This document shows positions 18,064 to 27,595 of a DNA stretch of 64,000 nt, piece by piece (the first letter of the stretch is position 1; every line of letters begins with the position of its first letter). The notes under the pieces are model-generated. The model did no database searches. It worked only from the letters and a program-made list of their open reading frames with translations, and was not told where the DNA came from. The position numbers and the translations under genes were made by a program. The stretch is from Dokdonella fugitiva (GTDB lineage Bacteria; Pseudomonadota; Gammaproteobacteria; Xanthomonadales; Rhodanobacteraceae), in assembly GCF_004342425.1 (NCBI RefSeq), contig NZ_SLWQ01000003.1, positions 186,001 through 250,000 of the forward strand. The letters are read 5' to 3'.

Positions 18064-18291
18064 ACGCCTTTCGCCTGCGCTTGCAAATCCGCGGTGCCGT
18101 TCAACGGCGAAAGGCGTGGAACACGAAGGACGCGAAGGAAGGCGGAAGAGGGAAAGAGCCAAAGCTTGAAACACGGAGCACGCGGAGAAGAGCGAATGCC
18201 TTCTCCGTGTGCTCCGTGGGCTCCGTGTTTCAATCTCTCTCTTCGCTCTCTCGTGTCCTTCGTGTTTCAGGCTTTCGCTTCTCTTTGCCTC
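18064..18291. repeat. Nested inverted-repeat element
   Basis: A 273-nt gap between two minus-strand genes holds layered repeats of lower GC than the surroundings. A 12-bp pair ACGCCTTTCGCC / GGCGAAAGGCGT sits at 18064-18075 and 18106-18117. Then purine-rich GGAACACGAAGGACGCGAAG (18118-18137) pairs with the complement at 18251-18268, and GAAACACGGAGCACGCGGAGAAG (18168-18190, key unit CACGGAG) pairs with 18200-18231, where the CTCCGTG unit occurs three times. The whole could form a long hairpin with an AGCGAATGC loop. No ORF with coding character is present. Confidence 0.65.
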
Positions 18292-18306
18292 CGGATTGCG
18301 CGGAGG

Positions 18307-20415
18307 CTAGCGTGGTGCGGACGGTTGCGGTGTGGCGGGACCGGTGATCCCTGCATCGGGTGGGGGTGCGTCGCTCGCGGGCGCGTCCGCAGGGGGTTTT
18401 TGCATCGCCGCGCTCGCGCAGACGACCTCCTTGCGCGGCGTGGATGCGTCAGGTGCGCGATAGGATTGGCCGATCTTCGGCATGCGCGCCGACAGCGGCA
18501 GGGCCTTGCCGTTCATGCGCCAGTCGTAGATGACGCTGAAGGCGAGCACGCGCGCGACGTATTCGCGTGTTTCCTTGTACGGGATCGTCTCGATGAAGAA
18601 GTCGGGGTCGAGCGAGCCGCGCGCGTCGAGCCAGCGCCCCACCGGTGCCTGGCCCGCGTTGTAGGCCGCGCTCGCGAGCCACGGGCTGCCGTCGTAGGCG
18701 TCCGCCATGCGACCGAGGAAGCGCGTGCCGAGCTGCACGTTGAGGGTCGGGTCGAACAGGTCCTGGGCGCTGGAATACGGTAGTTTCTCCGCCTTGGCGA
18801 GCTTCTTCGCGACGCCCGGCAGCAATTGCATGAGGCCATACGCGTCGGCGTGCGAATGCGCATCGGTCATCCACGCGCTCTCCGCTCGCAGGATGCCGTA
18901 TGACCACGACGGGTCGATCCCCACGCGCGCGGCCTCGCGCCTGACCAGCGCCTCGAGACCGAGCGGGAAGCGCTGCTCGTACAGCCGTTGCGTTTCCGGA
19001 TCGGCCGAGAACGCGAACACCGCGCGGTCGTACCAGCCCTTGCGATAGGCGTAGTCGGCGGCGAGGCGGCGCTGGTTCGCATCGAGTTTGCCGAGCGCGA
19101 ATCGCCATTCGCGCCGCGCGTCCGGCAGCATGCCGAGTTCGCGGAACTCGAACGCACGCTCGAGATCGGGCTGCTGCGCGAGCGCCGCTTCCGATTGCGC
19201 GTCACCGGCGAGTTTGAGCGGACAGATCGAATACGCCGTTCCGCTCCAGTCGGCGGCGAGGAAGCCATGGAAGTTCGCCTCGCGCGCGACGTCGGCGTAG
19301 AGCGCCTTCGCCTCGTCGTCGCGGCCGAGCTTGCCGAGCATGCGCGCGCGCAGGTAGCGCCAGCGCGCATCGGCCTTCTGCGTGTCCGACAGGCGATCGA
19401 GCGCTGCCAGCGTCTCGGCCCAATCGCCACCCGCGAGCGCGACGCGCACGCGCCATTCGCGTGTCGCGTCGTCGTCGGCGGCCGCGGGCAAGGCCGCGAG
19501 GCGCGCGGACGCATCGGGCGAATAGCTGGTCGCGCGGTACAGCGCGAGCGCGTTGAGGATGCGGTTCTTCTGCGCCTCGTTCCACTTGAAGCGCGCGCCG
19601 AGGTCGGCCCACGCGGTTTCCGCGGCGTCGCTGTTGCGGCGTGCATGGCGCGCGAGCGCGTACGACAGCGCATCGCGCGTGCGTGCGTCGTCGGCCCAGT
19701 CCTTCGCCTTGGCGAGGATCGCCGCGGGCTCGCGCAACGCGGCGACGATGCGATCGGCAGCGACGCGTTCGCTGCCGGTGAGCAGCGCGGCTGCATCGTC
19801 GGCGGCATCCGCGCTGCCGGCGTCGGCAGCGCGCTCGAGGTGCTCCCACACCTGTGCATCGGACACGACGTGCTGCACGCGCAGGGCCTGCAGCACCGCC
19901 TCGCAACTCGCAGGCAGCGCGCGGTCGCCCTGCCAGAACGGCTGCACGTCCGTGGCGTAGTCGGGCTTTTCCCCATCGGCGAGGCGGGCGAGCAATGCAT
20001 TGCACTGCAGGTCGCGGTCCTCGCTCGGCGCGTACGTTGCGCGATACGTCTTCCAGTCGCCGCGGCGCGCGAGTTCGCGCAACCAGGCCTCGCGCAGGTC
20101 CTGCGCGGGCAGGGTGCCGCGCCAGCGCTCGAGGAAGCGCTCGACCTCGGCGCGTTCGAGCCTGGCGATGCGCGGCCGCAACGCGGCGAGTTCGATGTAG
20201 GGATAGAGCGGGTAGCGGTCGGCGTCGAGCCCGGCGGCGAGTTTGCGCCAGGCGCCTTCGGGTGGCTTCTTAGCGGCTGCGAGTGCGGCGCGGAACTGGG
20301 CGCGCTGGCTGGCGCGGTCGGCCGCGGCCGCGGGAACGGCGGCGCAGCCCGCCGCGAGCACGAGCAAGGCGGCGCATGCGCGCCACGATCGCCGGACAAC
20401 AGGGGTCGAACGCAT
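18307..20415 (-). CDS. slt: Soluble lytic murein transglycosylase
   Basis: A 702-aa Slt70-type enzyme that cleaves the MurNAc-GlcNAc bond with formation of 1,6-anhydroMurNAc. A signal peptide precedes a long alpha-helical superhelical U/L domain (residues about 40-480), then the catalytic lysozyme-like domain: ILRAESAW (catalytic Glu512), YGLMQLLP, and SAAYNAGQAPVGRW. The tail is Pro/Ala-rich. ATG 20415 is chosen as the start of a good signal sequence; the frame is open to 20496. Confidence 0.92.
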   Translation of the reverse strand: MRSTPVVRRSWRACAALLVLAAGCAAVPAAAADRASQRAQFRAALAAAKKPPEGAWRKLAAGLDADRYPLYPYIELAALRPRIARLERAEVERFLERWRGTLPAQDLREAWLRELARRGDWKTYRATYAPSEDRDLQCNALLARLADGEKPDYATDVQPFWQGDRALPASCEAVLQALRVQHVVSDAQVWEHLERAADAGSADAADDAAALLTGSERVAADRIVAALREPAAILAKAKDWADDARTRDALSYALARHARRNSDAAETAWADLGARFKWNEAQKNRILNALALYRATSYSPDASARLAALPAAADDDATREWRVRVALAGGDWAETLAALDRLSDTQKADARWRYLRARMLGKLGRDDEAKALYADVAREANFHGFLAADWSGTAYSICPLKLAGDAQSEAALAQQPDLERAFEFRELGMLPDARREWRFALGKLDANQRRLAADYAYRKGWYDRAVFAFSADPETQRLYEQRFPLGLEALVRREAARVGIDPSWSYGILRAESAWMTDAHSHADAYGLMQLLPGVAKKLAKAEKLPYSSAQDLFDPTLNVQLGTRFLGRMADAYDGSPWLASAAYNAGQAPVGRWLDARGSLDPDFFIETIPYKETREYVARVLAFSVIYDWRMNGKALPLSARMPKIGQSYRAPDASTPRKEVVCASAAMQKPPADAPASDAPPPDAGITGPATPQPSAPR

Positions 20416-20625
20416 TGGAACGTCTCGATTCGGCGTGCCCCAGTGTAGCGTGCTGCGCTGCCGCATCGCACGGCGGCGTGACATCGAAATCGCCATCCGC
20501 GCAACACGTCATAGCAAACCCGAAACATTTGTTTTACATTTTCTTGACGCTTGCGCCCGGGGGAGGGAAGACCACCGCGCGTGTGCCTCCATCGAACCAT
20601 CCCGTGACCACCCTTGGAGATTTTC

Positions 20626-23526
20626 ATGCGTTCACGTCTGGCCAGAGTTGCGATCCACGCCCTCTCGGGCGCCATCCTTTCCGCGCTCTATGTCGCGCCC
20701 GCGCTGGCGCAGGACAGGACCGGCGAGGACATCCAGAAGCTGCAAGCGATCGAAGTCACCGGCTCGCGCATCAAGAAGGCCGAGATCGAAGGCCAGACGC
20801 CGGTGCTCACGATCACCTCGAAGGACATCGAGGCGACTGGACTCGGTTCGATCGGTGACGTGATCCAGCGCCTCTCGGTCAGCGGCTCGTCGCTCAACAC
20901 CAAGTTCAACTCGGCCGGCAACTTCGGTTTCCCGCCGGACGGTGGCGGCGTCGGCTCGGGCTCGACCACGATCTCGCTGCGCAACCTCGGCGCGAAGCGC
21001 ACGCTGATCCTCGTCGACGGCCTGCGCTGGGTGAACGAATCGTCGGCGTCGGGCGTATCCGCCGCGGTCGACCTCAACACGATCCCGGCCAGCGTGGTCG
21101 ATCGCATCGAGATCCTCAAGGACGGCGCATCGTCGCTGTACGGCTCGGACGCGATCGCGGGCGTGATCAACATCATCACGAAGAAGAAGCAGGACGGTCT
21201 CGGCTTCCACGTCTACGGCGGCGACTACTCGACCGGCGACGGCAAGACCTGGTCGGGCAACATCTCGCTCGGTGGCAGCACCGACAAGTTCGACTTCTTC
21301 ATGGACATCAGCCGATTCAAGCAGAACGGCATCAGTTCGAATGACTGGGCGCAGTCGCGCTTCCCGGTGCCGGGCGTGGGCCTCGCCGGCGGCAGTTCGG
21401 CGACGCCGTTCACGCGCTACCTGTTCGACACGCCGAACGGGGAGGACTTTGGTGGCCTTTGCGACGGCGGCTTCTGCAACATCACTGCGAACGGCGCGAC
21501 GCCGCCGGGCGGGGTGCAGTCGTTCCCGGACGGCTTCCACGGATTCACCGGCGCCGATCGCTTCAACTTCGCGCCGTACAACCTGCTGCTCACCCCGCAG
21601 GAGCGCACCGGCATTTTCGCGCAGGGCACGTACCACATCACCGACCACGTCAACTTCACGCTGAAGGGCCTGTACAACACGCGTGATTCGACCAACCAGG
21701 CCGCGCCCGAGCCGATCTTCCTCGGCAAGCAGTTCTGCGCCGCGCGCGACCTCTGCTACAACGTCGGCGTCGATGCCACCAACCCGTACAACCCGTTCGG
21801 CTTCACGCTCGACGGAGCGAGCCCCAACTTCGGTCTCGGCCGCCGCGCGGTCGAGGGCGGTCCGCGCGTGTTCAAGCAGAAGGTCGACACGAAGTACTAC
21901 ACCGCCGGATTCAACGGCGACTTCAGCTTTTCCGACCACCAGTTCTTCTGGGACGTGAACTACGTCAACAGCTCGAACGATGCGCGCCAGACCGTCGACG
22001 GCACCTACAACATCCGCCACATCATGAATGCGCTCGGTCCGGTCGACCAGTGCACCGCGCCGTGCGTGCCGCTCAACCTGTTCGGCGGTCCGGGCACGAT
22101 CACGCCGGAGATGCTCAACTACATCCTGTTCCAGGAAAACGACCACAGCACGCAGGACCTCGAGGTCTGGACGGCCAACATCTCGGGCAACCTCTTCCAG
22201 CTACCCGCGGGTTCGCTCGACGTCGCCGCCGGCTACGAACACCGCAAGCTCGACGGTTCCTACACGCCCGACGCGGTCGTCGTCGCGGGTGATTCGAACG
22301 GCGTGCCGTCCGGTCCGACCAAGGGTGGCTATTCGATCGACGAGTTCTACCTCGAGCTCAACGCGCCGCTGCTCGCCGACATGGCGTTCGCCAAGCATCT
22401 GGACCTGTCGGTCGCGTCGCGCTGGTCCGACTATTCGAACTTCGGCAACACGACCAACAACAAGTTCGGCCTGCGCTGGCAGCTCGTCGATGACCTGACC
22501 CTGCGCGGCACGTGGGCCGAAGGCTTCCGCGCGCCGTCGATCGGCGAACTGTTCGGCACGTTCTCGCGCTTCGACGCGCAGCTCATCGACCCCTGCGGCG
22601 GCAACGTGACGCCGAACTGCGAAGCGCTCGGCGTGCCGCCGGGCTTCACGCAGAACAACCCGCAGATCTCGATCATCACGGGCGGCAATCCGGAGCTGAA
22701 ACCGGAAACGTCGACCAGCCTCACGCTCGGCGCGGTCTACAGCCCGTCCTGGGCGGAGAACACGGGCTGGTCGCAGCGCGTCGATTTCGAACTGACGTAC
22801 TACAAGCTGCACGTCGATGACGCGATCCTCGCGCCGGACGCCAAGACCCAGCTCGATCGCTGCGTGGCGACGCTCGACCCGCTGTTCTGCACCGGCATCA
22901 CGCGCGCCGCGAATGGTTCGATCGACGGCTTCAACAACACGCTGCGCAACCTCGGCCGCATCGACACGCGCGGCTACGACCTGGGCGTGAACTGGGTCGG
23001 TCCGGAATGGTCGTGGGGCCATGTCGGCGCCAACTGGCAGCTGACCTACACGAAGGACTACAGCGCGGTCGCTTCCGATACCGGCGCGGCCGAGCCACGC
23101 GGCGTCGGCGTCGAAGTCGCCGACAGCGGCATTCCGAAGTACCGCTCGACGCTGAGCCTCAACTGGGGCCTCGCCGATTGGAGCGCGAGCTGGACGATGC
23201 GCTACATCTCGCACCTGACCGAATCGTGCGGCGGTTCCGACAACGGCTATCGCGACTTCCCGACCTGCCGCAGCCCGGACGCGGGCCCGATCGTCGACAG
23301 CAGCGGCCCGTCCGGGCTCAACCGCCTCGGTGCAGTCACGTACCACGACCTGCGCGTGAGCTGGAAGCTGCCGACCCGCTTCGAGATGAGCATCTCGGGC
23401 GGCATCAACAACATCTTCGACAAGGATGCGCCGGTCTGCATCTCCTGCTCGCTGAACGGCTACGACGCGTCGAACTACGACCTGCCGGGCCGCTTCACCT
23501 ACGTCGAGGCGAGCGTGAAGTTCTGA
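20626..23526 (+). CDS. TonB-dependent receptor
   Basis: A 966-aa outer-membrane transporter. Signal peptide ends VAPALAQ; the N-terminal plug reads LQAIEVTGSRIKKAEIEGQTPV (TonB-box neighbourhood) through LRNLGAKRTLILVDG and ILKDGASSLYGSDAIAGVINIITK. The beta-barrel follows, with the RWQLVDDLTLRGTWAEGFRAPSIGELF and NPELKPETS signatures, and ends in ASVKF with the terminal Phe expected for BAM recognition. GGAGA lies 5 nt before the ATG. The substrate is unknown: this xanthomonad-type clade takes up varied ligands, often oligosaccharides or peptides. An AT-rich patch (20520-20545) upstream probably holds the promoter. Confidence 0.93.
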   Translation: MRSRLARVAIHALSGAILSALYVAPALAQDRTGEDIQKLQAIEVTGSRIKKAEIEGQTPVLTITSKDIEATGLGSIGDVIQRLSVSGSSLNTKFNSAGNFGFPPDGGGVGSGSTTISLRNLGAKRTLILVDGLRWVNESSASGVSAAVDLNTIPASVVDRIEILKDGASSLYGSDAIAGVINIITKKKQDGLGFHVYGGDYSTGDGKTWSGNISLGGSTDKFDFFMDISRFKQNGISSNDWAQSRFPVPGVGLAGGSSATPFTRYLFDTPNGEDFGGLCDGGFCNITANGATPPGGVQSFPDGFHGFTGADRFNFAPYNLLLTPQERTGIFAQGTYHITDHVNFTLKGLYNTRDSTNQAAPEPIFLGKQFCAARDLCYNVGVDATNPYNPFGFTLDGASPNFGLGRRAVEGGPRVFKQKVDTKYYTAGFNGDFSFSDHQFFWDVNYVNSSNDARQTVDGTYNIRHIMNALGPVDQCTAPCVPLNLFGGPGTITPEMLNYILFQENDHSTQDLEVWTANISGNLFQLPAGSLDVAAGYEHRKLDGSYTPDAVVVAGDSNGVPSGPTKGGYSIDEFYLELNAPLLADMAFAKHLDLSVASRWSDYSNFGNTTNNKFGLRWQLVDDLTLRGTWAEGFRAPSIGELFGTFSRFDAQLIDPCGGNVTPNCEALGVPPGFTQNNPQISIITGGNPELKPETSTSLTLGAVYSPSWAENTGWSQRVDFELTYYKLHVDDAILAPDAKTQLDRCVATLDPLFCTGITRAANGSIDGFNNTLRNLGRIDTRGYDLGVNWVGPEWSWGHVGANWQLTYTKDYSAVASDTGAAEPRGVGVEVADSGIPKYRSTLSLNWGLADWSASWTMRYISHLTESCGGSDNGYRDFPTCRSPDAGPIVDSSGPSGLNRLGAVTYHDLRVSWKLPTRFEMSISGGINNIFDKDAPVCISCSLNGYDASNYDLPGRFTYVEASVKF

Positions 23527-23550
23527 TCAGGTCCGCTTGATGGGGAAGGA

Positions 23551-23582
23551 GAAGGGCCGCCTCGTGCGGCCCTTCTTCTTTC
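23551..23582 (+). terminator. Rho-independent terminator of the TonB receptor gene
   Basis: A perfect 10-bp stem GAAGGGCCGC / GCGGCCCTTC (23551-23560, 23566-23575) with a 5-nt loop, followed by TTCTTTC, 25 nt after the stop codon. Confidence 0.85.
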
Positions 23583-23647
23583 CGAGCGCCAGGCGTAGTC
23601 GGCGACGACCGGCGCGCGGCCGCGCAGGGTTCCGGATGCGGGACGCG

Positions 23648-24451
23648 TCAGGATGCGTCGACGGAAGGCTCCGTCGTCGCGAACGCGGGCATGACGATGC
23701 TCGCGGCGATCGGCAGGTGGTCCGATACCGGATGCGGCAGTGCCCAGCGTTTCTCCACTTCGATGCCGCGCGAGACGAGGATGTGGTCGATCGCGCGCGT
23801 CGGCCGCCAGCTCGGGAACGTCGCGGGCGCGTGTTCGGGCCGCACGAGCGACGTGCGCGCGTAGAGCAGGTCGAGTTCCTTGCCTTGCGCGGGCGTATTG
23901 AGGTCGCCCATGAGCACCGCATGCGGGTGCTGGCCGATGATCTCGGCGAGGAACGCGAGCTGGCGCGCACGCGCGGCCGGGCCGAGCGCTAGATGCGCGA
24001 TGACGACGACGAGCGAAGCGTCGCCGCGACCGAAGCGTACCCACAGCGCGCCGCGGCCGGGGATGCGGCCGGGCAGCGGGTAGTCGAGCACTTCGTCCGG
24101 ATGCAGGCGCGCGAGCAGGCCGTTGCTCGACGTCGCGAGCCGCGACACGCGCCGGTTCGGCTGGTGCGTCCAGTACGGGAAACGCGCGGCTTCGGCGAGG
24201 TACTGCGTCTGGTTGAGGAACCCCGACCGGAGGCTTCCGGCATCGGCTTCCTGCAGGCCGACGAGGTCGAACTCGCCGATCACGCGCGCGAGGCCATCGA
24301 GATTGGCGCGCTTGCCGTGCGGCAGCACGTGCTTCCAGCTGTGCGTGACGTAGTCGCGATAGCGTTTGACGCTGCCGCCGGCGAGGATGTTGCAGCTGAG
24401 GAGGTTCAGCCGTCGCGCGTCGGATTCGGTGCGGGCGGCGAGGTGGGTCAT
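23648..24451 (-). CDS. Endonuclease/exonuclease/phosphatase-family protein
   Basis: A 267-aa EEP-fold metal-dependent phosphoesterase. The motifs are in order: LSCNI, GLQEAD (metal-binding Glu), MGDLNTP (catalytic Asp/Asn), AIDHILVSRG and SDHLPIA (C-terminal Asp-His). There is no signal peptide, so it is cytoplasmic. The fold serves nucleases, inositol phosphatases and sphingomyelinases alike and the substrate cannot be assigned. Confidence 0.87.
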   Translation of the reverse strand: MTHLAARTESDARRLNLLSCNILAGGSVKRYRDYVTHSWKHVLPHGKRANLDGLARVIGEFDLVGLQEADAGSLRSGFLNQTQYLAEAARFPYWTHQPNRRVSRLATSSNGLLARLHPDEVLDYPLPGRIPGRGALWVRFGRGDASLVVVIAHLALGPAARARQLAFLAEIIGQHPHAVLMGDLNTPAQGKELDLLYARTSLVRPEHAPATFPSWRPTRAIDHILVSRGIEVEKRWALPHPVSDHLPIAASIVMPAFATTEPSVDAS

Positions 24452-24554
24452 GACGCGAGGCTAACCAGCATGCGCGGCAGGGGCAAGCGCCGCCTGCGAC
24501 GCGTGGCCGGCGCCACCCGTGGGCGCGCCGGCCGCGTTGCGCCGATGCACGGCG

Positions 24555-25235
24555 CTATTTCTTCTTCGCGGCGGCCTTGGCCGGCTTCGCATGCTCGTCG
24601 TGTTCCTTCTTCACGAGGAAATTGACCAGCTCGATCATCTGCGGATAGCCACCGGCCGACTGGCCGCTCAGGCGGTACTTGCCGGCGACAAGGATGCTCG
24701 GCGTGCCGTCGACGCCGGCGCCGCGCACGACTTCCGTCGCGTGCTGCAGCTTGCTCTCGACCTCGAACGACGCGGCCGAGGAGAGGAACTTCGCCTTGTC
24801 GACGCCGTGGCCGGCGTAGAAGCCGGCGAGGTCGTCGATCGTGCGCAGCGGCAGGTGGTCGCGATGCAGCGCGTCGAACAGCGCCTGATGGGTCTGCTCG
24901 AGCACGCCGAGCGACTGCGCCGCGTAGAACGCGCGCGCGTACGGCTCCCACTGCGCATTGAAGATCGCGGGCATGTAGCCGAACGCGGCGTAGTCGGGCA
25001 GCGACTGCTTGATCTGCTCGGCGTACGGCTGGAAGTGCGCGCAGTGCGGGCACGCGTACGAGAACACTTCGAGCACCTCGACCTTGTCACCGCTCGAGGT
25101 CGGCTGCGGCGGGTCGATCAGGAAGTAGTTCTTGCCCGCTTCCCACGTCGCCGGTGCGGCGGCAGCCGGTTCGTCCGCGGTCGCGGTCGACGCCAGCAGC
25201 AGGCCGGCGAGCAGGAAGCCCAGATGTTTCAGCAT
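24555..25235 (-). CDS. DsbA-like thiol:disulfide interchange protein, copy 1
   Basis: 226 aa; a secreted thioredoxin-fold oxidoreductase. Signal peptide ends ASTATA; active site CPHC in VFSYACPHCAHF; cis-Pro in VDGTPSIL; helical insertion between. The C-terminus is Lys/Ala-rich (KPAKAAAKKK). AAGGA lies upstream of ATG 25235. It is the last of three tandem paralogues reading away from a cytochrome c gene; the CPHC motif is that of E. coli DsbA, the main disulfide oxidant. Presumably one periplasmic transcript. Confidence 0.9.
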   Translation of the reverse strand: MLKHLGFLLAGLLLASTATADEPAAAAPATWEAGKNYFLIDPPQPTSSGDKVEVLEVFSYACPHCAHFQPYAEQIKQSLPDYAAFGYMPAIFNAQWEPYARAFYAAQSLGVLEQTHQALFDALHRDHLPLRTIDDLAGFYAGHGVDKAKFLSSAASFEVESKLQHATEVVRGAGVDGTPSILVAGKYRLSGQSAGGYPQMIELVNFLVKKEHDEHAKPAKAAAKKK

Positions 25236-25276
25236 GGCGATGTCCTTCGGGTGCGACGGTCGATGGGCCGCGGCGA

Positions 25277-25933
25277 TCAGTGCTTCTTCGCCGCGGATTC
25301 CTGTTTCACGAGGTACAGCGCGATCTCGACCATCTGGTCGAAGCCGATGCCCTTGTCCGGGTTCGCGATGACGCGGTACTTGCCGTTGACGATCAGGGTC
25401 GGCGTCTGGTCGACGCCGTACTTGCCTTCCATCTCGCGGATCTTCGCGATGCGACCGTCGATCACGAACGATTGCATGGTCGAGACGAAGCTTTCCTTGT
25501 CGGCGCCGAACCCGGCGTAGAAGCCGGCGATGTCGTCGAGCGAATTGAGCGGCCGGTGGTCGCGGTAGATCGCGTCGAACAGCGCCTGGTGCGTCCTGTC
25601 GAGCAGGCCGAGGTCCCTGGCGACGTAGAAACCGCGCGCGAACGCGACCCAGCGCGGCTGGAAGTCGGCCGGCATCAGCACGAACTCGGCATTCTTCGGC
25701 AGCTTCGCCTTGAGCGCTTCCGCGTACGGCTGGAAATGCGCGCAGTGCGGGCACGCATAGGAGAACACCTCGAGCACCTCGATCTTCGAACCGGTGCTGG
25801 TCGGCTGCGGCGGATCGATCGGCTGCCACGCCGTGCCGGCTTCCCACTTCGGCGCGGCGTCGGCGTCGGCGGCATGGGAGAACGCCGTCGTGCAGGACAG
25901 GCCGGCGACCAGGATCAGGCTGCGCATCAACAT
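25277..25933 (-). CDS. DsbA-like thiol:disulfide interchange protein, copy 2
   Basis: 218 aa, nearly alignable end to end with copy 1: signal peptide, the WEAGTAWQPIDPPQPTSTG lead, CPHC active site, cis-Pro in [18 protein letters not shown] precedes the ATG. The intergenic gap to copy 1 is 41 nt, and to copy 3 33 nt, consistent with an operon. Having two CPHC paralogues suggests substrate specialisation or redundancy. Confidence 0.9.
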   Translation of the reverse strand: MLMRSLILVAGLSCTTAFSHAADADAAPKWEAGTAWQPIDPPQPTSTGSKIEVLEVFSYACPHCAHFQPYAEALKAKLPKNAEFVLMPADFQPRWVAFARGFYVARDLGLLDRTHQALFDAIYRDHRPLNSLDDIAGFYAGFGADKESFVSTMQSFVIDGRIAKIREMEGKYGVDQTPTLIVNGKYRVIANPDKGIGFDQMVEIALYLVKQESAAKKH

Positions 25934-25966
25934 CGGGCTCTTCCTCTCGGGTGGAGGGAGGCGTGC

Positions 25967-26650
25967 CTACTTGGCGGCGCCGTCCTTCTCGATCAGGAAC
26001 TTGATCAGCGGCAACACCTTGTCGACGCCGCCGGCGCTCGCGACCGTCAGGCGATACTTGCCGTCGACGACGAGGGTCGGCGTGGAATCGACGCCGTAGG
26101 CCTTGAGCATCGCATCGGCGCGCTTGACCTTCGTGTTGATCGCGAACGAGTTGGCGGTCGCGGTGAATTCGTCGGGCTTCACGCCGAACTTGGCGTACGC
26201 CTTGGCGACGTCCTCGATGCTCGGCATCGGGTTCTTCGGCTTGTGCGTGCTCGCGTCGCTGATGCGCAGCGGGCCGTCGTCCTTCCAGACGAAGTCGAAG
26301 GTCGCGTCGTGCGTCTGTTCGAGGATGCCGAGTGCCTGCGCCGTGTAGAACGCGCGCTGGAACACCGGCCAGTCCTCGTCGGGGCGGAAACCGGCGGGCA
26401 GGTAGAGGAGTTCGGTGCCGGCCGGCAGTTCCGCCTTGAGCTTGCGCATCGTCGGCTGGAACATGTTGCAGGCGGGGCAGGCGTAGGAGAACACCTCGAC
26501 CACTTCCGGCTTGTCGCTCGCGGTCGCCTGCGGCGGCTCGACCAGGAAGTAGTGCTTGCCCGCCTCGAAGGCGTCGTCCGCGTGCGCGGCGGTGGCGAAG
26601 GCGGCGCCGAGCAGCAGCACGGACGCGGTCTGGAACAGGCCCTTCAACAT
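25967..26650 (-). CDS. DsbA-like thiol:disulfide interchange protein, copy 3 (CPAC)
   Basis: 227 aa, first of the trio. Same layout as the other two, but the redox motif is CPAC (FSYACPACNMF) and the helical domain carries a longer loop (DASTHKPKNPMPSIED). The dipeptide between the cysteines sets redox potential in this family, so this copy may have a different potential or partner. Cis-Pro in VDSTPTLVV. AGGAG precedes the ATG. The di-haem cytochrome c gene lies 110 nt upstream on the same strand. Confidence 0.9.
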   Translation of the reverse strand: MLKGLFQTASVLLLGAAFATAAHADDAFEAGKHYFLVEPPQATASDKPEVVEVFSYACPACNMFQPTMRKLKAELPAGTELLYLPAGFRPDEDWPVFQRAFYTAQALGILEQTHDATFDFVWKDDGPLRISDASTHKPKNPMPSIEDVAKAYAKFGVKPDEFTATANSFAINTKVKRADAMLKAYGVDSTPTLVVDGKYRLTVASAGGVDKVLPLIKFLIEKDGAAK

Positions 26651-26760
26651 CGAGGATCTCCTGGAAAATGGTACGGGGTCGGCGCACGCGCCGCGGTCGG
26701 CGGCGCGAGTCTCGATGCGGGCCGCTGAACGCGACTGCAATCCGTCGCGCGCCGCTTGGA

Positions 26761-27477
26761 TCACTTCGCGGCGGCCTGGGTTCCCGTGGCCGTGTGCAGG
26801 CCTTCGACGTAGGAGGCGACCGCCGCGATGTCGGCGTCGCCGAGCTTCTGTGCGATCGCCGGCATCACCTTGGCGTTTGCATCCTCGCCCCAGCTCGTGC
26901 CGGCCTTCCAGTCCTTGAGCTTGGTCGCGACGTAGTCGGTCCACTGGCCGCCGAGCTGCGGGTAGCCCGCGCCGGCCATGCCGCGGCCGTCGGGACCGTG
27001 GCAGGCCATGCAGGCGGGAACGCCGAGCTTGGCGTCGCCGGCGCGATAGAGCGCCTGGCCACGCTCGACCAGCGCGTCGTCGGCGACGCCGGGCAGCGCG
27101 GCCTTGCCGGCGAAGTAGGCGCCGACGTCGTGCATGTCCTGCTCGCTCAGCGGCGCGGCGAAGCCGAGCATGATCGGGTTCTGGCGCTTCTGGCCCTTGA
27201 AGAGAGCGAGCTGGCGCGCGATGTACGCTTCGTTCTGGCCGGCGAGCTTGGGATACTGCTTGTCGGTCGGATTGCCGTCGATGCCATGGCAGGCGCCGCA
27301 CACGGCCGCCTTCGCCTCACCGGCCTTGGCGTCGCCGAGGATCGGCCCGGCGTGCGCCGGGGCGGCTTCGGGCGCGGCGGCAGCCGCTTCGCTCGGCGCG
27401 GTCTGCGCCTGTGCCGCGCCGGCGGCCAGCGCCGTCACGGCGAGCAGGGACTGAACAAAGACGCGCCGAAAGCTCAT
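26761..27477 (-). CDS. Di-haem cytochrome c (c4-like)
   Basis: 238 aa with signal peptide (ends AAQAQ), Ala/Pro-rich linker and two cytochrome c domains, each with a haem motif, CGACH and CMACH. Methionine ligand candidates are in NPIMLGF and AKVMPAI. The spacing and the paired PLxEQDxxDVGAYFA helix match cytochrome c4, a periplasmic electron carrier to terminal oxidases. In many gammaproteobacteria c4 precedes dsbA genes and is divergent from engB, as here. Confidence 0.9.
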   Translation of the reverse strand: MSFRRVFVQSLLAVTALAAGAAQAQTAPSEAAAAAPEAAPAHAGPILGDAKAGEAKAAVCGACHGIDGNPTDKQYPKLAGQNEAYIARQLALFKGQKRQNPIMLGFAAPLSEQDMHDVGAYFAGKAALPGVADDALVERGQALYRAGDAKLGVPACMACHGPDGRGMAGAGYPQLGGQWTDYVATKLKDWKAGTSWGEDANAKVMPAIAQKLGDADIAAVASYVEGLHTATGTQAAAK

Positions 27478-27595
27478 ACACTCACTCCGCAAACCCGTGG
27501 GATGACCGCGAACCCGCCTTGCACGTGCCGGATCGGCGACGCGGGCGAAAACCGCGGAATTATCCCCGCGACCCCGAAGGCGGTCAAACCATCGC

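Noticed and set aside
20632-22146. Long minus-strand frame inside the TonB receptor gene
   Set aside because: Low-complexity Arg/Val/Asp-rich shadow; no start context and the receptor motifs are on the plus strand.
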